Assembly: GCF_000002235.5 (NCBI RefSeq)
Contig: NW_022145613.1
Location: 9,920,429-9,984,428 of the forward strand
Reading direction: 5' to 3'
DNA: 64,000 bases
Source of the DNA: Strongylocentrotus purpuratus
Lineage: Eukaryota; Echinodermata; Echinoidea; Camarodonta; Strongylocentrotidae
Shown here: positions 15,401 to 27,700 of the stretch, piece by piece
Numbering within the stretch: the first letter of the stretch is position 1
Layout of the letters: each line of letters opens with the position of its first letter
The notes under the pieces: model-generated
Databases searched by the model: none
Seen by the model: the letters and a program-made list of their open reading frames with translations, nothing else
Told to the model about the DNA's origin: nothing
Made by a program: the position numbers and the translations under genes

Positions 15401-18400
15401 CACATCTTTGAGGGTGACCACACGTATGCCAAGTAGGACATCAGGAAAACATTTCACGCCTATATAATGACTCTTAGAATGGTTGATAAAAACCCGTGTA
15501 GTCATAACGTAATTAACCATTTTATTGTATAAACTTTATACTTCTGAGCAAGATATCATTGAAGGGGGAAAGTTGTGACTTTTGAATACAAACCAACCTA
15601 TCGGAAACTAAAACCACAAGTTTAAAAGGGTTACAATTTCTATTTCCCTTTTTTTTTAGAGATTTCCCATTAGAACTTGTATTGAAGCAACCTTTACATA
15701 AAAACCACCTGTCCATTTAGATCACTAATTTGTCTCTCGACAAGTAACCGAGTCTCACCACGGGTCTGCAAACCATCAGAGCTTGGACCTAATTAATGAA
15801 AGGATATGAAATACAAACTCACCCACTACAGTAACAGTGAACATGCAAGCGATGGTATTTCCTGCAGCATCTGATGCATTGTACATGACAACATAAGATC
15901 CAAGATCGAGAACAGTCGGGGGAACGTAGTTCTCAGTGATGGTGACATTACCAGAGTTGTCCATGAAGACTGGGGCAGTCCAGTTTACTGTAGTGTTCGT
16001 TGATCCTGGATCTGCAGCTACTTGTAGGTTCACAGGACACTGATCAAATGTTGGGGCTTCATCGTCTGGTTTCAACAACAATTCAATGAATGTATATGAT
16101 TATTCAATATTATCATTCCATCATTTTTTTAAACAAAACCTATTTCAAATGTGAAAGTACAGTGTAACCTCATATTGGTATAATTAGCACAATAAAATTT
16201 CAATTTTTGTACTTGTATTTACAGAAATGTTCAGCACATTCATTTTCGTCACATAAAATTATGACAATTATGGATCATAAAACATGTATTGTTCCTGCCT
16301 ATTCAATGTCCATGAATATGGGGTAAAACTATTAATGGATCAATCTAGGACAGACTCCCAATTAGTTCCTTTCTCTTTAATATAATACTGTTGAACATAC
16401 ACGGTTAAATCCAAGGATAACAATGAACTTCTTGTTCATTCAATGTCAGCGAATACACAGTTTATTCTATTCATATATAAAAGTACATAAAATAATCTAG
16501 ATAGACTCCTGGACCTTGTCTTTAATACAAAGAGTGGCGAATGATCCAAATCAATCACAAGCCCTCTTTTCAATATCAAGTTTGCAGTCTCCTATCAGTT
16601 ACATACATAGTTGCGATTGATATCACTTACAAATAAGTTGCAATTATTCGCAACTGTTTATAAGACAGGGCTCAGAATAGTAACTTTATTTCACTTATGT
16701 TGGATTCAGAAGAAAAGAACAAAAATCATTCATGGCAATTAACACCCCTAAAAATGAAAAAAATAAGCCAACATTATTTTACCTTGAACAGTCACCACAT
16801 AGGTGGCATTGACCTGGTTCCCAGAGGCATCCATTGCAGTGACGACCACAGTGGTTGCACCAATAGGAAAGAATGAATCGGCGGGAGCCGTCGATGATAT
16901 CATGACGGCCCCTGAATTGTCCGTGGCGGTGGCAGGCGACGGTGAGACGATGGCACCTGCCTGGCCCGGATCGGTGGAGACGTTTACGCTGGGCGGTACA
17001 TTGGTCAATACTGGGTCCTCCACATCTGTGGAAGACATAACAGAGAAAAGGATAGAAAAGACAGAAAATTGTGAAGAGAATAATTAAACAAAAGTTAAAA
17101 AGGTGAATTGAGACAGATAGAGACAGCATAGAAGAAAGTATCAGAGATAAGAGAGAAGAGAGAGAGAGAGAGAGATGAGAAGAGATAGATAGGGAGAGAG
17201 ATAGAGAAGAAAGAGAGAGAGAGAGAGAGAGAGATAGAGAGAAGACAGAGAAAGAGAGAAACATAGAAAGGGAGAGATACAGATCAAAAAATAGAAGCAA
17301 TGAAATACATGTATGTACTTATGTACCATGAGCCTTTAAGTAAAATGTAAAAAAAAAACTTCTCTACCAAGTATTAAAGCTATGGTACAGAGAATGTTCC
17401 TCTCTCTCTCTCTAAGTGCCATATCCATTGACTGTGGCGACCATGCTATTCCACAACTCTCTATTTCTAGCTTTCACCAGGAGCTCCATCCCCTGGCCGT
17501 CTACTCCTCTCTTCTAAAGCCATCTCTCTACATTCACTATGAACAATACAGACAAAGAAAGCGGACAAAATATACAGTTCCTCAGGTAGTCAAAGGAACA
17601 TCCCTTCACTGCTATTATGTAAAAAGGTGAATATGCATGTGACACCTGTTCTATACATTTTTACATAATAGCAGTGAAGGGATGTTCCTTTGTCGACCTG
17701 AGGAACTGTATATTTTGTCCGCTTTCTTTGTCAGTCATATTCATAGTGATTATTTCATGTTTCTGAAGACCTCCTGGTCAGTTTCCACGAATTTTTGTCC
17801 CCTCTCCATTTTCAATGACTTCCCATGACTTTCCCGGTTTTTTCATGACCGTGGGAATCAACCCTACAGAGGCCATCACAGACACAGCTTGCCTCTTAAA
17901 AGCTTGCACTTAGCTCTGAAATGAGTCAAGATAAAATGTCCATACCTGTAACTCTAATAGTGAAAACACAGGTGTCCTCATTGTTGAACTGATCAGCAGC
18001 GGTATAGGTCACTTGATGTTCCCCGAGGATAAACGACATGCCCGGATTATCGGACCCAGACAGGGCCACGGTTATTGTGTTGTCTGTTGCAGTTGGTTCT
18101 GTCCACATCACGTTGCTCTTGGCATCACTGCCGGCATCCGTCGTCACATTGATGTCGGCTGGGCAGTTGCTGATGACAGGAATCTCCATGTCTGTGTACA
18201 GAATTGGAAATGTTCATCATTTCCATTCGCCACCTTTGCAATTCATTTTAAGTTATAAGTTTACATTAAAAAACCATTGCCTTCAAAATAACAATTAACA
18301 GCCTTGGTACTGAACATTAATGCTTTGATAAACAAACAAAAAACAAAAAAATCCAATCCAGAAAAGCATTCATCTATAAATGTACATGTTGTATACTGTA

Positions 18401-21400
18401 TTTTCAGTAGTGCTCCTATGGATTCACATGCTTACAGGCACATTTAACAATAAACATTTTCAATTTTTATATGGATTTATTATTCTGCACACAAATTTCT
18501 CATCCTCTTTTCAGTTAGTTCCGGAATATGTATAGTTTTGTTTGTGATGTTTTCCATACCTGAGATTGTGACGGTGAAAGAGCATGTGGCTGGGTTCCCT
18601 GATGGATCGGTAGTGTTGTAAGTAACTGTTGTCACGCCAACAGTGAAGTTGGAACCACTGGCAATGTCTGGAGAAACTGATAGAGATCCAGTATTGTCTC
18701 TGGCAACAGCATCTGACCAGGACACTGAGCCTACGGCCAGACCTGGGTCGGTTACATTCACAATGTTGGCCGGGCAAGTGATGTTGGGAGCTTGGTTATC
18801 TGGAACGCAGAGGGTTCAAGAAAGAGAGGAAATAAGCCGGTGCTTATGGGTTCAAACCTTGTCAAGACACTTGTCTCATTGAGCAGGGCATTTTTATCTA
18901 CATTGCTCATCTCCAGGTGCACGAGGAGAACCCAGTAGGATTATGGGACAGCCGCAAATGTGTGTGCTTTTAAAAGGGTGAATACTGTAGGCACTTTGGT
19001 TGATTAACTGGTTAAGCACTTTAGGCCCCCCCCCCTCAAAAAAAAAATAGCGTCCTGCCTTTTTGAAAAATAGGAAGGAGAGGGGCTTAAAAAAAAAAAA
19101 AATTCATTTTCCTTGACAGTCAGGCTATTTTTTAAGATGGCCGCCAGCATTTTTTTTTAACTTTAGGAAAAGATCATTTTAGCAGTATGTTTTTCATGTT
19201 TTTTCATTAAAAAAAAAAAAAACAAAAAAAAAGGGACAATTTGTTTTGTTTTTTAAAAACCAAACAGATGGCCCTCCAAAAGGAAGCAGGCGGGGACGCT
19301 AAAAATCTTTTTTTTTTTAAATGGCCTTATAGGAAACTGTCTTTATTAGACATTAAATAAAGCTGTAGCTCACTTTCAACATGCAACCCATGACCACCTA
19401 AACATGGGATGTGAAAAGCTGCATACAAACACAAGTACATTTCTCTTATGTCAGCGGACCTCTCCCAGGTTTACTTACTTATCTTAATGATCATAATCAT
19501 TTTTCAATAGGAAACATTCAAGCTTTGTAAAAAAGTGGTCTTTACAGACAGGTGAATTTTCTATACACGTGGTTGTTGAACTACGTTTAACTGCACAAGA
19601 AGAAGTTGTTAGTACCTATGACAGTGACAGTATATGTGCAGTATCCTACAAGCCCTGCACTATCGGTCGCCGTAGAATTGATGATGTGCGGTCCAATATC
19701 TAGCACGGGCCGGGGTTGATGGCTGGTGTTCAGAGTTAGGCGAGTGGGAGGCGTCGCATTGTCACTGAAGTTGATATTTGTGATGTTGACCGTGGCGTTT
19801 GTAGATCCGGCATCAGCAAACACACTCATGTCCGACGGGCAAACATCGTACATGGGAGCCTCATCATCTTTACAAGACACAGGTTGGGAAGGATTCATGT
19901 CATTTCAGTAGCTGTAACATATTTCATTCTTTAATTCCTCTCCATTATTAGAGGAAATAACTATTGCATTTGATTTAATAGAATCATCATTGCAAAATAC
20001 ATTAACTCTTTTGATTTGATTATTATTCATTTGATTAATAAAAAATACACATGTTCAAAACTTCATCCATTTCATAGGATAATTTAACGATGTATTAAAG
20101 TATTCAATGTATCCAAGTTTTTGTTCAGACTCTAGATGAAGGTAAATGTTCAGGTAATGATACCCCGTTTACATCTTTTGGAAAACCCCTCAAAATGCAA
20201 ATTTTTCTCATATGAGTGGTCAAGTGGTCTGAAACAAAGAATGGCTAGCATTTTTCATTATTAGATTAAATGATCTGGACTCTATTCTTAGAGCACAGGG
20301 AGGCAAAACATTCATTTCTTCATTAATAAATTACAACTTCTACAGGCTCTGTATGAATGATGTCACAGGAAGGCGATTCAAACACCATACCCAAATCTGC
20401 TTACCATAGACAGATACACTGTACTGACACAATGCCTCATTCCCAGACGGGTCCGTGGCTGTGATGATGACATTGGTCGTGCCTAGTGGGAAGGTGTCCC
20501 CAGAGGTGTGGGTCTTAGACACGTTCACACTTCCAGAGTTATCAATGAAATAGACAGCGTTCAACGTTACGTTTGCAGTGTTCTCATTCGCATCGGTACC
20601 CACAGTAATGTTACTTGGACAGGTCATGAACGTAGGGGCTTGATCATCTGGACGAGATGGAAAATGGATAAATTAAAAAAAAACTATTCAGGTACATCTG
20701 TAGACCAAGATCATGAACAAGTGCACAAGATGGTTTGTAATTAGCATGTACTTTGTATATCATTTCAGCCTTTTCATCTTGAAATTATAAAAAACAGATT
20801 TGTGAGTTGTAAAGTTAGACACAAAGAGCAAGTACCGGTAATGCCTGTATCAAGATGAACAATCCAACAAAAGTAAATGCTATCATATTCAAAAATTCGC
20901 TGAGCAAAATGCATTTGCAATGTTAATAACTTCTTCAGTCACTTCTATAAATGTAACCGTTCGATATAAAGAAAAAAAACTACGGGGCCACAGTGAACAG
21001 GTCAGCCTACTAGAATCTTCCTGGCAAAGTCAATATAGTGCATGGTACACGGAAAACGGTCTTTCAAAATGATTTGATAGGCTGAATTACCTGTGACTGT
21101 GACATTAAAGGAGCATGTGGCCATATTTTTATCTCCATCATTTGCTGTGTATGTGACCAGGGTGGTGCCAATGGGAAATCTTGTCCCTGATGCCATATCG
21201 ACACTGAGAGAAACGGAGCCAGAATTATCAGTGGCATTGGCTGCGGTCCAGTTGACTGCGGTATCGGACAGTCCAGTGTCAGCAGGTTGGGAGATGTCTG
21301 AAGGACAGTTCAACAGAGCAGGGTCTTCGTTGTCTGCAAAGAGAAAATGGGACCAAATTTTATAGTCATTTTCATAAGTTTTTTGTCCCTGCTATGCATT

Positions 21401-24400
21401 TTACAGACTATAAATGAAAAGTGTAGATATGGATAATGCATCATTGATTTATCTTTTCCTTTTTAATATCATTCTGAGATGATTATGTTATAGTTTGATC
21501 TTAATTAAGGGTATCTTCTTTTATCTCATTTGTTTACAGACCGTGATCATTGTTGAAGTCTACTGATCGACTGACACAAATAGCCAGATCTTATTTATGA
21601 TCACGGTGACTATGAACCATGCCTGTCGTCTCTTGCCCCATCCCTGGGTGTGACTACACTACCCCAACTTTATCCGATTCTATCCGATTTTAGTAAATAC
21701 ACGAACGAGTGCAAATTAGCAAATTCTTTGCATTCCCTGAAATCATATGACTCTGATGTGACGTTTTTTTTAGGTTCATTGAAGTTAGAATATATAATCA
21801 TATCAATCCGGAATTTCTCACCTTGCACAGTCACTGAAAAGTCGCAGGAAGCAGTGTTGCCAGCTCGGTCGGTCACGTTATACATGACCACCGTGGTACC
21901 GAGGTAAAACGGAGAGCTGTCGTTGAGATAGTTTGACTCCACAGACACCACCTCCATGTTGTCAGAATATGTCAGAGCTCCCCAGCTTACATTTCGGTAG
22001 TCCACACCACTGAAGGTGTCTACCATGATATCGCTGGGGCACATGACCAATGGTATCACTGAATCATTTGCTGAGAATTGTGAGGGAAAATTGCGCATTA
22101 GGTTTAATACACTGTGGTTTCATGTTACAGAAACTAGATGGATGGCGGGAACAGCAGTTTATGGCCAAACCATACTTTAAATTTTTACACATCGCCCTAT
22201 ATAGCTGGCTTACTCTACCAAATGAATTAAACCTGATGTGGGTTTAAGCTTTTGTCCAAAATCAGGTTTCACAAAAGTGAGTCTGCATGAGGTTTCCTTC
22301 GCTAAATGTGAAGTTGGACCCCTGGTCAGATTTAACTTAATTAGTAGAATACAGACCATGATGTTTAAGTTGGGTTTCATATTTATAAAAATGTAAAATT
22401 ATTGACCTGTGCTCACCTATCCAATGTGTTGATATTCCCCTAAGGCTTTTACCTTTTAGACATGCCTTTTGTGTTGTACTGTGATGCATGCAAGCAGGTG
22501 CACCAAATGAATGTTATGACAACTGGTGAGTAAAATACAGGAACTGCTATATTCCTACCAGCTCTTAGAGTGGGGGTAATACAAGGGGGGGGGGGGGGGA
22601 CAACAACAACAAAAAACAACAGATCATTCTCACACTCTCTATAAAGATATATGAGCTTTAACCATGGAAATCACTTACCATAAACTTGAACTATGAAGGA
22701 ACATGTTGCAGAGTTAGAGGATGGATCAGTTGCTGTGTATGTGACTGTATAGTTGCCTACTGCAAATTCGGTGCCGTTGGCATAATTAGATGTTAAAGTG
22801 ATGGGCCCAACAGAGTTATCCGTCACTGCTGGTGTCAGCCACTCAACGCTCACATTGTTAAAAGCAAAGACCTCTTGATTGGTTGGACAGAAAGTGAACA
22901 CTGGGTCCTCAGGATCTGGAAAAGAAACAGAGAGAGAGAGAGCTTGTCATTTTTGTGTGGGGGAAGGAGGAAGGAGGGGGGGGGGGGGTTCTTCCTGATA
23001 TAAAAAAGAGTGACTGGGATACATTTTTACATGTCTACATAAAACACAGTTCTATCTATGGTCACATCATTCTGTATTTGGTATTTCACATGAAAAAATG
23101 ATTTGTTATGTTGTAACATTCCGGGCACTTTGACATTATAACCCAGGTTATAGTTGAGCCTCTAAAGTAAATAGAGCTCAAGCATATCATGTACCTATTT
23201 ACAGCTAGGTGGAGAGTGGAAAATGAAGAGGTAATGTCTTGCCAAAGGACGATAGTGCTGGGCTGGGGTTCTTTTTCTCAAGAGAACATTGACAGACTTT
23301 TCTCACCTTCCACATTGACAAAGAATGTACATCTGTCAGTGTTGCCTGCGTCATCTGACGCTATGTAAATCACTTCAAAACTGCCAATCTCAAAACTTGC
23401 TCCAACAGCTGTATTGAAGGTCAGCTCATAGCTCCCAGAGTTATCGGTGGCATTAGGGGGAGTCCAGCTCACTATGGCATTTGACTGTCCTGCTGTCGAG
23501 TTTACTGTGATGTCAGACAGACAGCCAATTACAGGATCCTCGGTGTCTGCAGATGGAGAGAGAGAAAGTGAAAGAGTGATAACCCGTAGCCCCTAGTTTT
23601 AGATTCCCAAATAGTTGCAAAAATAATTGAATGCTAGAAATGTCTCTATTAGATACTGTCATCCCAATGCAAGTGAAATTTCAAGAAGGAAATAATTTCC
23701 ACACTATAATCAATATATAAATATGAAGGAGTATACCAGTTGAGAAATTTGAAGAATTTGTTCCAATTTTCTGACGCGTGTGTACACTACTTTTCAGCTG
23801 TGTTTGGATGTGCGCGACATACCTCGGACAGTGACCATAAACTGACAGGTGTTGTTATTCCCAGACGCGTCCTCAGCATAGATGGTAACCTGGGTGCTAC
23901 CAATCAGGAAGGTGTCCCCAGAGTTGTGGGTATAGTTGGAGTAGATGACCGCATCATTGTCAGCGATGGTAACGTTGCTGAAGGCCACGGTGGCGTTGTT
24001 AGTGCCACTGTCCTGCTGTACCACGATGTCTGAGGGACAAGGGCTGACGGTGGGAAGCTCCACATCTGATGGAGGGATGAAAATGAAACCAGAAATGGGA
24101 ATGACATTACTCGGAGCACTAACAAAAAAGTTTTTTTTCTTTACCTGACGTAGAGTAGTTATTCTATAGATATTGTCAAGACCAATGATGTTTTATTATA
24201 CATGCTACTCTTGTTAGAATACTAGATGACAAAATACATTTTAAGTGATTTGCCGGCCTTGGGCTTCGGGCATCCACTGATGACTGGATTCTCATTGTCT
24301 ATCAAAAGATAAGAAATAAAGGTGTTTGCATATTTTTCAATCTGAGGACAATGGAGATAAAATCAATCAATTCACATTTTGAAATAACAATTTAATGATA

Positions 24401-24717
24401 CTTATGTATACTACTTTATGAAAGTCATTGTGCTAAAAACAGTCAATTTTGACTAGCTTCTATATGCAAATGAACAAATATTATGTACATGAGAGATCTT
24501 GATAATTTGTAATTTGTACTCGTAGAAACAGAAATCACTAACTTAAAGTGCAAGTGAAAATTAGAGTGACTGAGTAACTTATTCAGTCAATCACTTATTT
24601 AGTCATTTCTTTTACAGTGAAACACTTGATTAGCCCACAGCAATGAGAGTCTGCTGTTTCAGCAAATTTCACAAAATATTTGATGATGCTATTGTTAACA
24701 TTTTGCAACACGTATAC

Positions 24718-24751
<34 letters not shown>

Positions 24752-27700
24752 TATACACTTGCCTGTAACGACCACAAAGAAAATACATGTGTCTGTTTTT
24801 CCAGCAGCATCTGTTGATGTGTATTTCACTGTGGTGTTTCCAATAGGAAAGGGATCTCCAGGATTGTGGGAGGATGTCAGTGTCTGGTTACCAGAGTTAT
24901 CTGATGCTGTTGGCCGCATCCAGGTTACTACAGCTGTGGCATTACCATTGTCTGTGTTGACATTCTGATCACTTGGGCATCCACTGATGACTGGATTCTC
25001 ATTGTCTGGGAGGAGGACAAGATATTTGTTCATGTATGTGTGATTATACAGCATTCTAACCCCCCCCCCCAATACAAAAACATATTCCAAATTCTTTTAA
25101 ATTTTGAAGTAGGCTGAAAAAAAGCATATTGCTTTAAATTCAACCTTAAATAACATCTACTAGTCATACATTTTTCTCCCTTAGGCATAATCACTTAAAT
25201 CAAGGGGAAAGGAATGAGGATTCTCAATCATTTGACCACACTGGAAATAAAAGTATTTCTTTAGCAAAACCTTTTCATTATCATATATCTCGTCATAAAA
25301 CAGCACTTATGGGGGTATATGAACGTTGGTGCGAGTACCGGAAGCCTAAAGAGCTAAAAAAAAATATATAAAAAATTTATTTAAAAAAAAAGAAATCCTT
25401 TGATATGTATTTTCCAAAGAAATAATTAAGCCTTTTTTTCCCTTTTATTTCATTGATTAGCTTTCAACAAAGTTGATTAATTCATTCTTTCTCAAGTATT
25501 GTATTTTCAAAGGGATTAGAAATTACAGAAGGTAACTAACAAACATGGTTACTTGAAAATACTTGTCATATTTTTAAGTTTTATAAAACGGGTGTATAAA
25601 TCTTTTAAGTGTTGATTTGTGTTGTTCATCAAATATTTCTCAAATAAAATATGGCACTTTTTGTGGTACGGCTCCAAGTCGGTTCAGAGGTCCTTTAATT
25701 AAATGAGCGCAATGTCTAATGAATAAGTAGATAATCCTGCACATGTAGTACCAAGAACATAAACGTTGGTGTTCCACAAGGTTCTACGTAGGACCTTTAC
25801 ATATTATTTTGTACATAATATTTAGTTTTAGAGCAAAGAATATGCCATAAAATGATTTACACAAATGATTCCAATTTATTCTGATCAAGAGATAATGTTG
25901 ACTATTGAGGTCTGCTGGATTGTTTGCATATAACATATCTTTTAAAAAAGCGTTGTACGCTTTTGAATTCTAACACATTTACTGATGTAAAAATATAGTG
26001 ACTCAATCTAGGGACTATTCATTAGTCTATAACAAATTTATCTATAAAATGAATTTATAATAAAGGTTATCTTCACCTATACACCCCCCTGTGTAGCAAG
26101 GTTATGTCACCTAAAGCAATTATTATGAATACTTACCAGTCACAGATATATAAAAGGTGCATGTGTCTGTATTTCCTACTGCATCTGTTGATGTGTAGGT
26201 CACTGTGTTGTTTCCAATAGGAAAGGAATCTCCAGGATTGTTGGTGGATGTCAGGGTCATGTTACCAGAGTTATCTGTTGCTGTAGGTGCAGTGTAGGTT
26301 ACTACAGCTGTAGCATTACCACGGTCTGTGTTGACACTCTGATCGGTCGGGCATCCTCTGATGACTGGATTCTCATTGTCTATCAAGAGATAAGAAATAA
26401 AGGTGTTTGAAAATTTTTGAATCTGATGACAATGGAGATAAAATTAATCACTTTACATTTTGCATTTCATGAGAGGGCCTTTCAAAAAACTATTTAATGA
26501 TACTTACGTACACTGCTTTATGAAAGTCAATGTGCTAAAACAGCCAATTTGCAGGACTAGTTTGTACATGAAAATGAACAATCCCCATCTACATGAGAGA
26601 TCTTGATAATTCATAATTTGTACTGTTAGAAAAACAGATCACTACCTTAATGTGCAAATGAAAATTAGATCTACTGGGTAACTTATTCAGTCAGTAAATA
26701 ATTTAGTCATTTCATACGCAGGGGACCACTTGATTTGCCCACAGCAATGAAAGTCTGCTGTTTCAGCAAATTTCACAAAATATCTGATGATGCTATTGTT
26801 AACATTTTGCAACTCTTTTTTAAATGTAATGCTTCCTGGGAGAAATTTCAATTATTTAAACATATAATAATTGAAATTTCTTCCAGGAAGCATTACATTT
26901 ATAAAAGTTATTGTCCTATGGCGGACTAATGAATATTAATGAGTCAGAATGAATCAGGTGAGCTGAGGTATTTATTCTAGTTCATCATGACTGTGCCATG
27001 GACCAGTGATGGCTTGGTGGAACAGTCGCTGCCTGGCAAGCTGGTTCCAAGATTTTTTCTGACCTGTTTTTCAATACAGATCAATCAATCGATCTTGTTT
27101 ACTGGGTGTAAGCCACAAATATGTTTAAATAATTTTGCAACTCGTATAAGAATAAAAATCAAAAACTCTCTATACACTTGCCTGTTACGATCACAAAGAA
27201 AATACATGTGTCTGTATTTCCAGCAGCATCTGTTGATGTGTATTTCACTGTGGTGTTTCCAATAGGAAAGGGATCTTCAGGATTGTGGGAGGATGTCAGT
27301 GTCTGGTTACCCGAGTTATCTGATGCTGTTGGCGGCATCCAGGTTACTACAGCTGTGGCATTACCATTGTCTGTGTTGACATTCTGATCACTTGGGCATC
27401 CACTGATGACTGGATTCTCATTGTCTGGGAGGGGGACAAGATATTTGTTCATGTGTGATTATACAGCATTCTAACCCCCCCCCCCCCAATACAAAAACAT
27501 ATTCCAAATTCTTTAAACATTTTGAAGTTGGCTAAAAAAAGGATATTGTTTTCAATTCAACCTTTAGTAAACATCTATTAGTTACCGGTTGCATGTTTTT
27601 CCTTATTAATAATAATAATAGGTGGTTCTTGTATAGCGCTCATGTCTGTCAGACCTGACACTCCCGATATATCAGACATTGAATCACTTAAATCAAGGGG

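Larger units (their letters stand above)
24265..24762 (-). repeat. Array, partial unit at low end
   Basis: It starts in the middle of a D exon and covers the D-A interval up to A1. Confidence 0.9.

Noticed and set aside
16779-17329. Minus-strand open frames with long Ser-Leu runs
   Set aside because: They come from the GA/CT simple repeat at 17,147-17,271.
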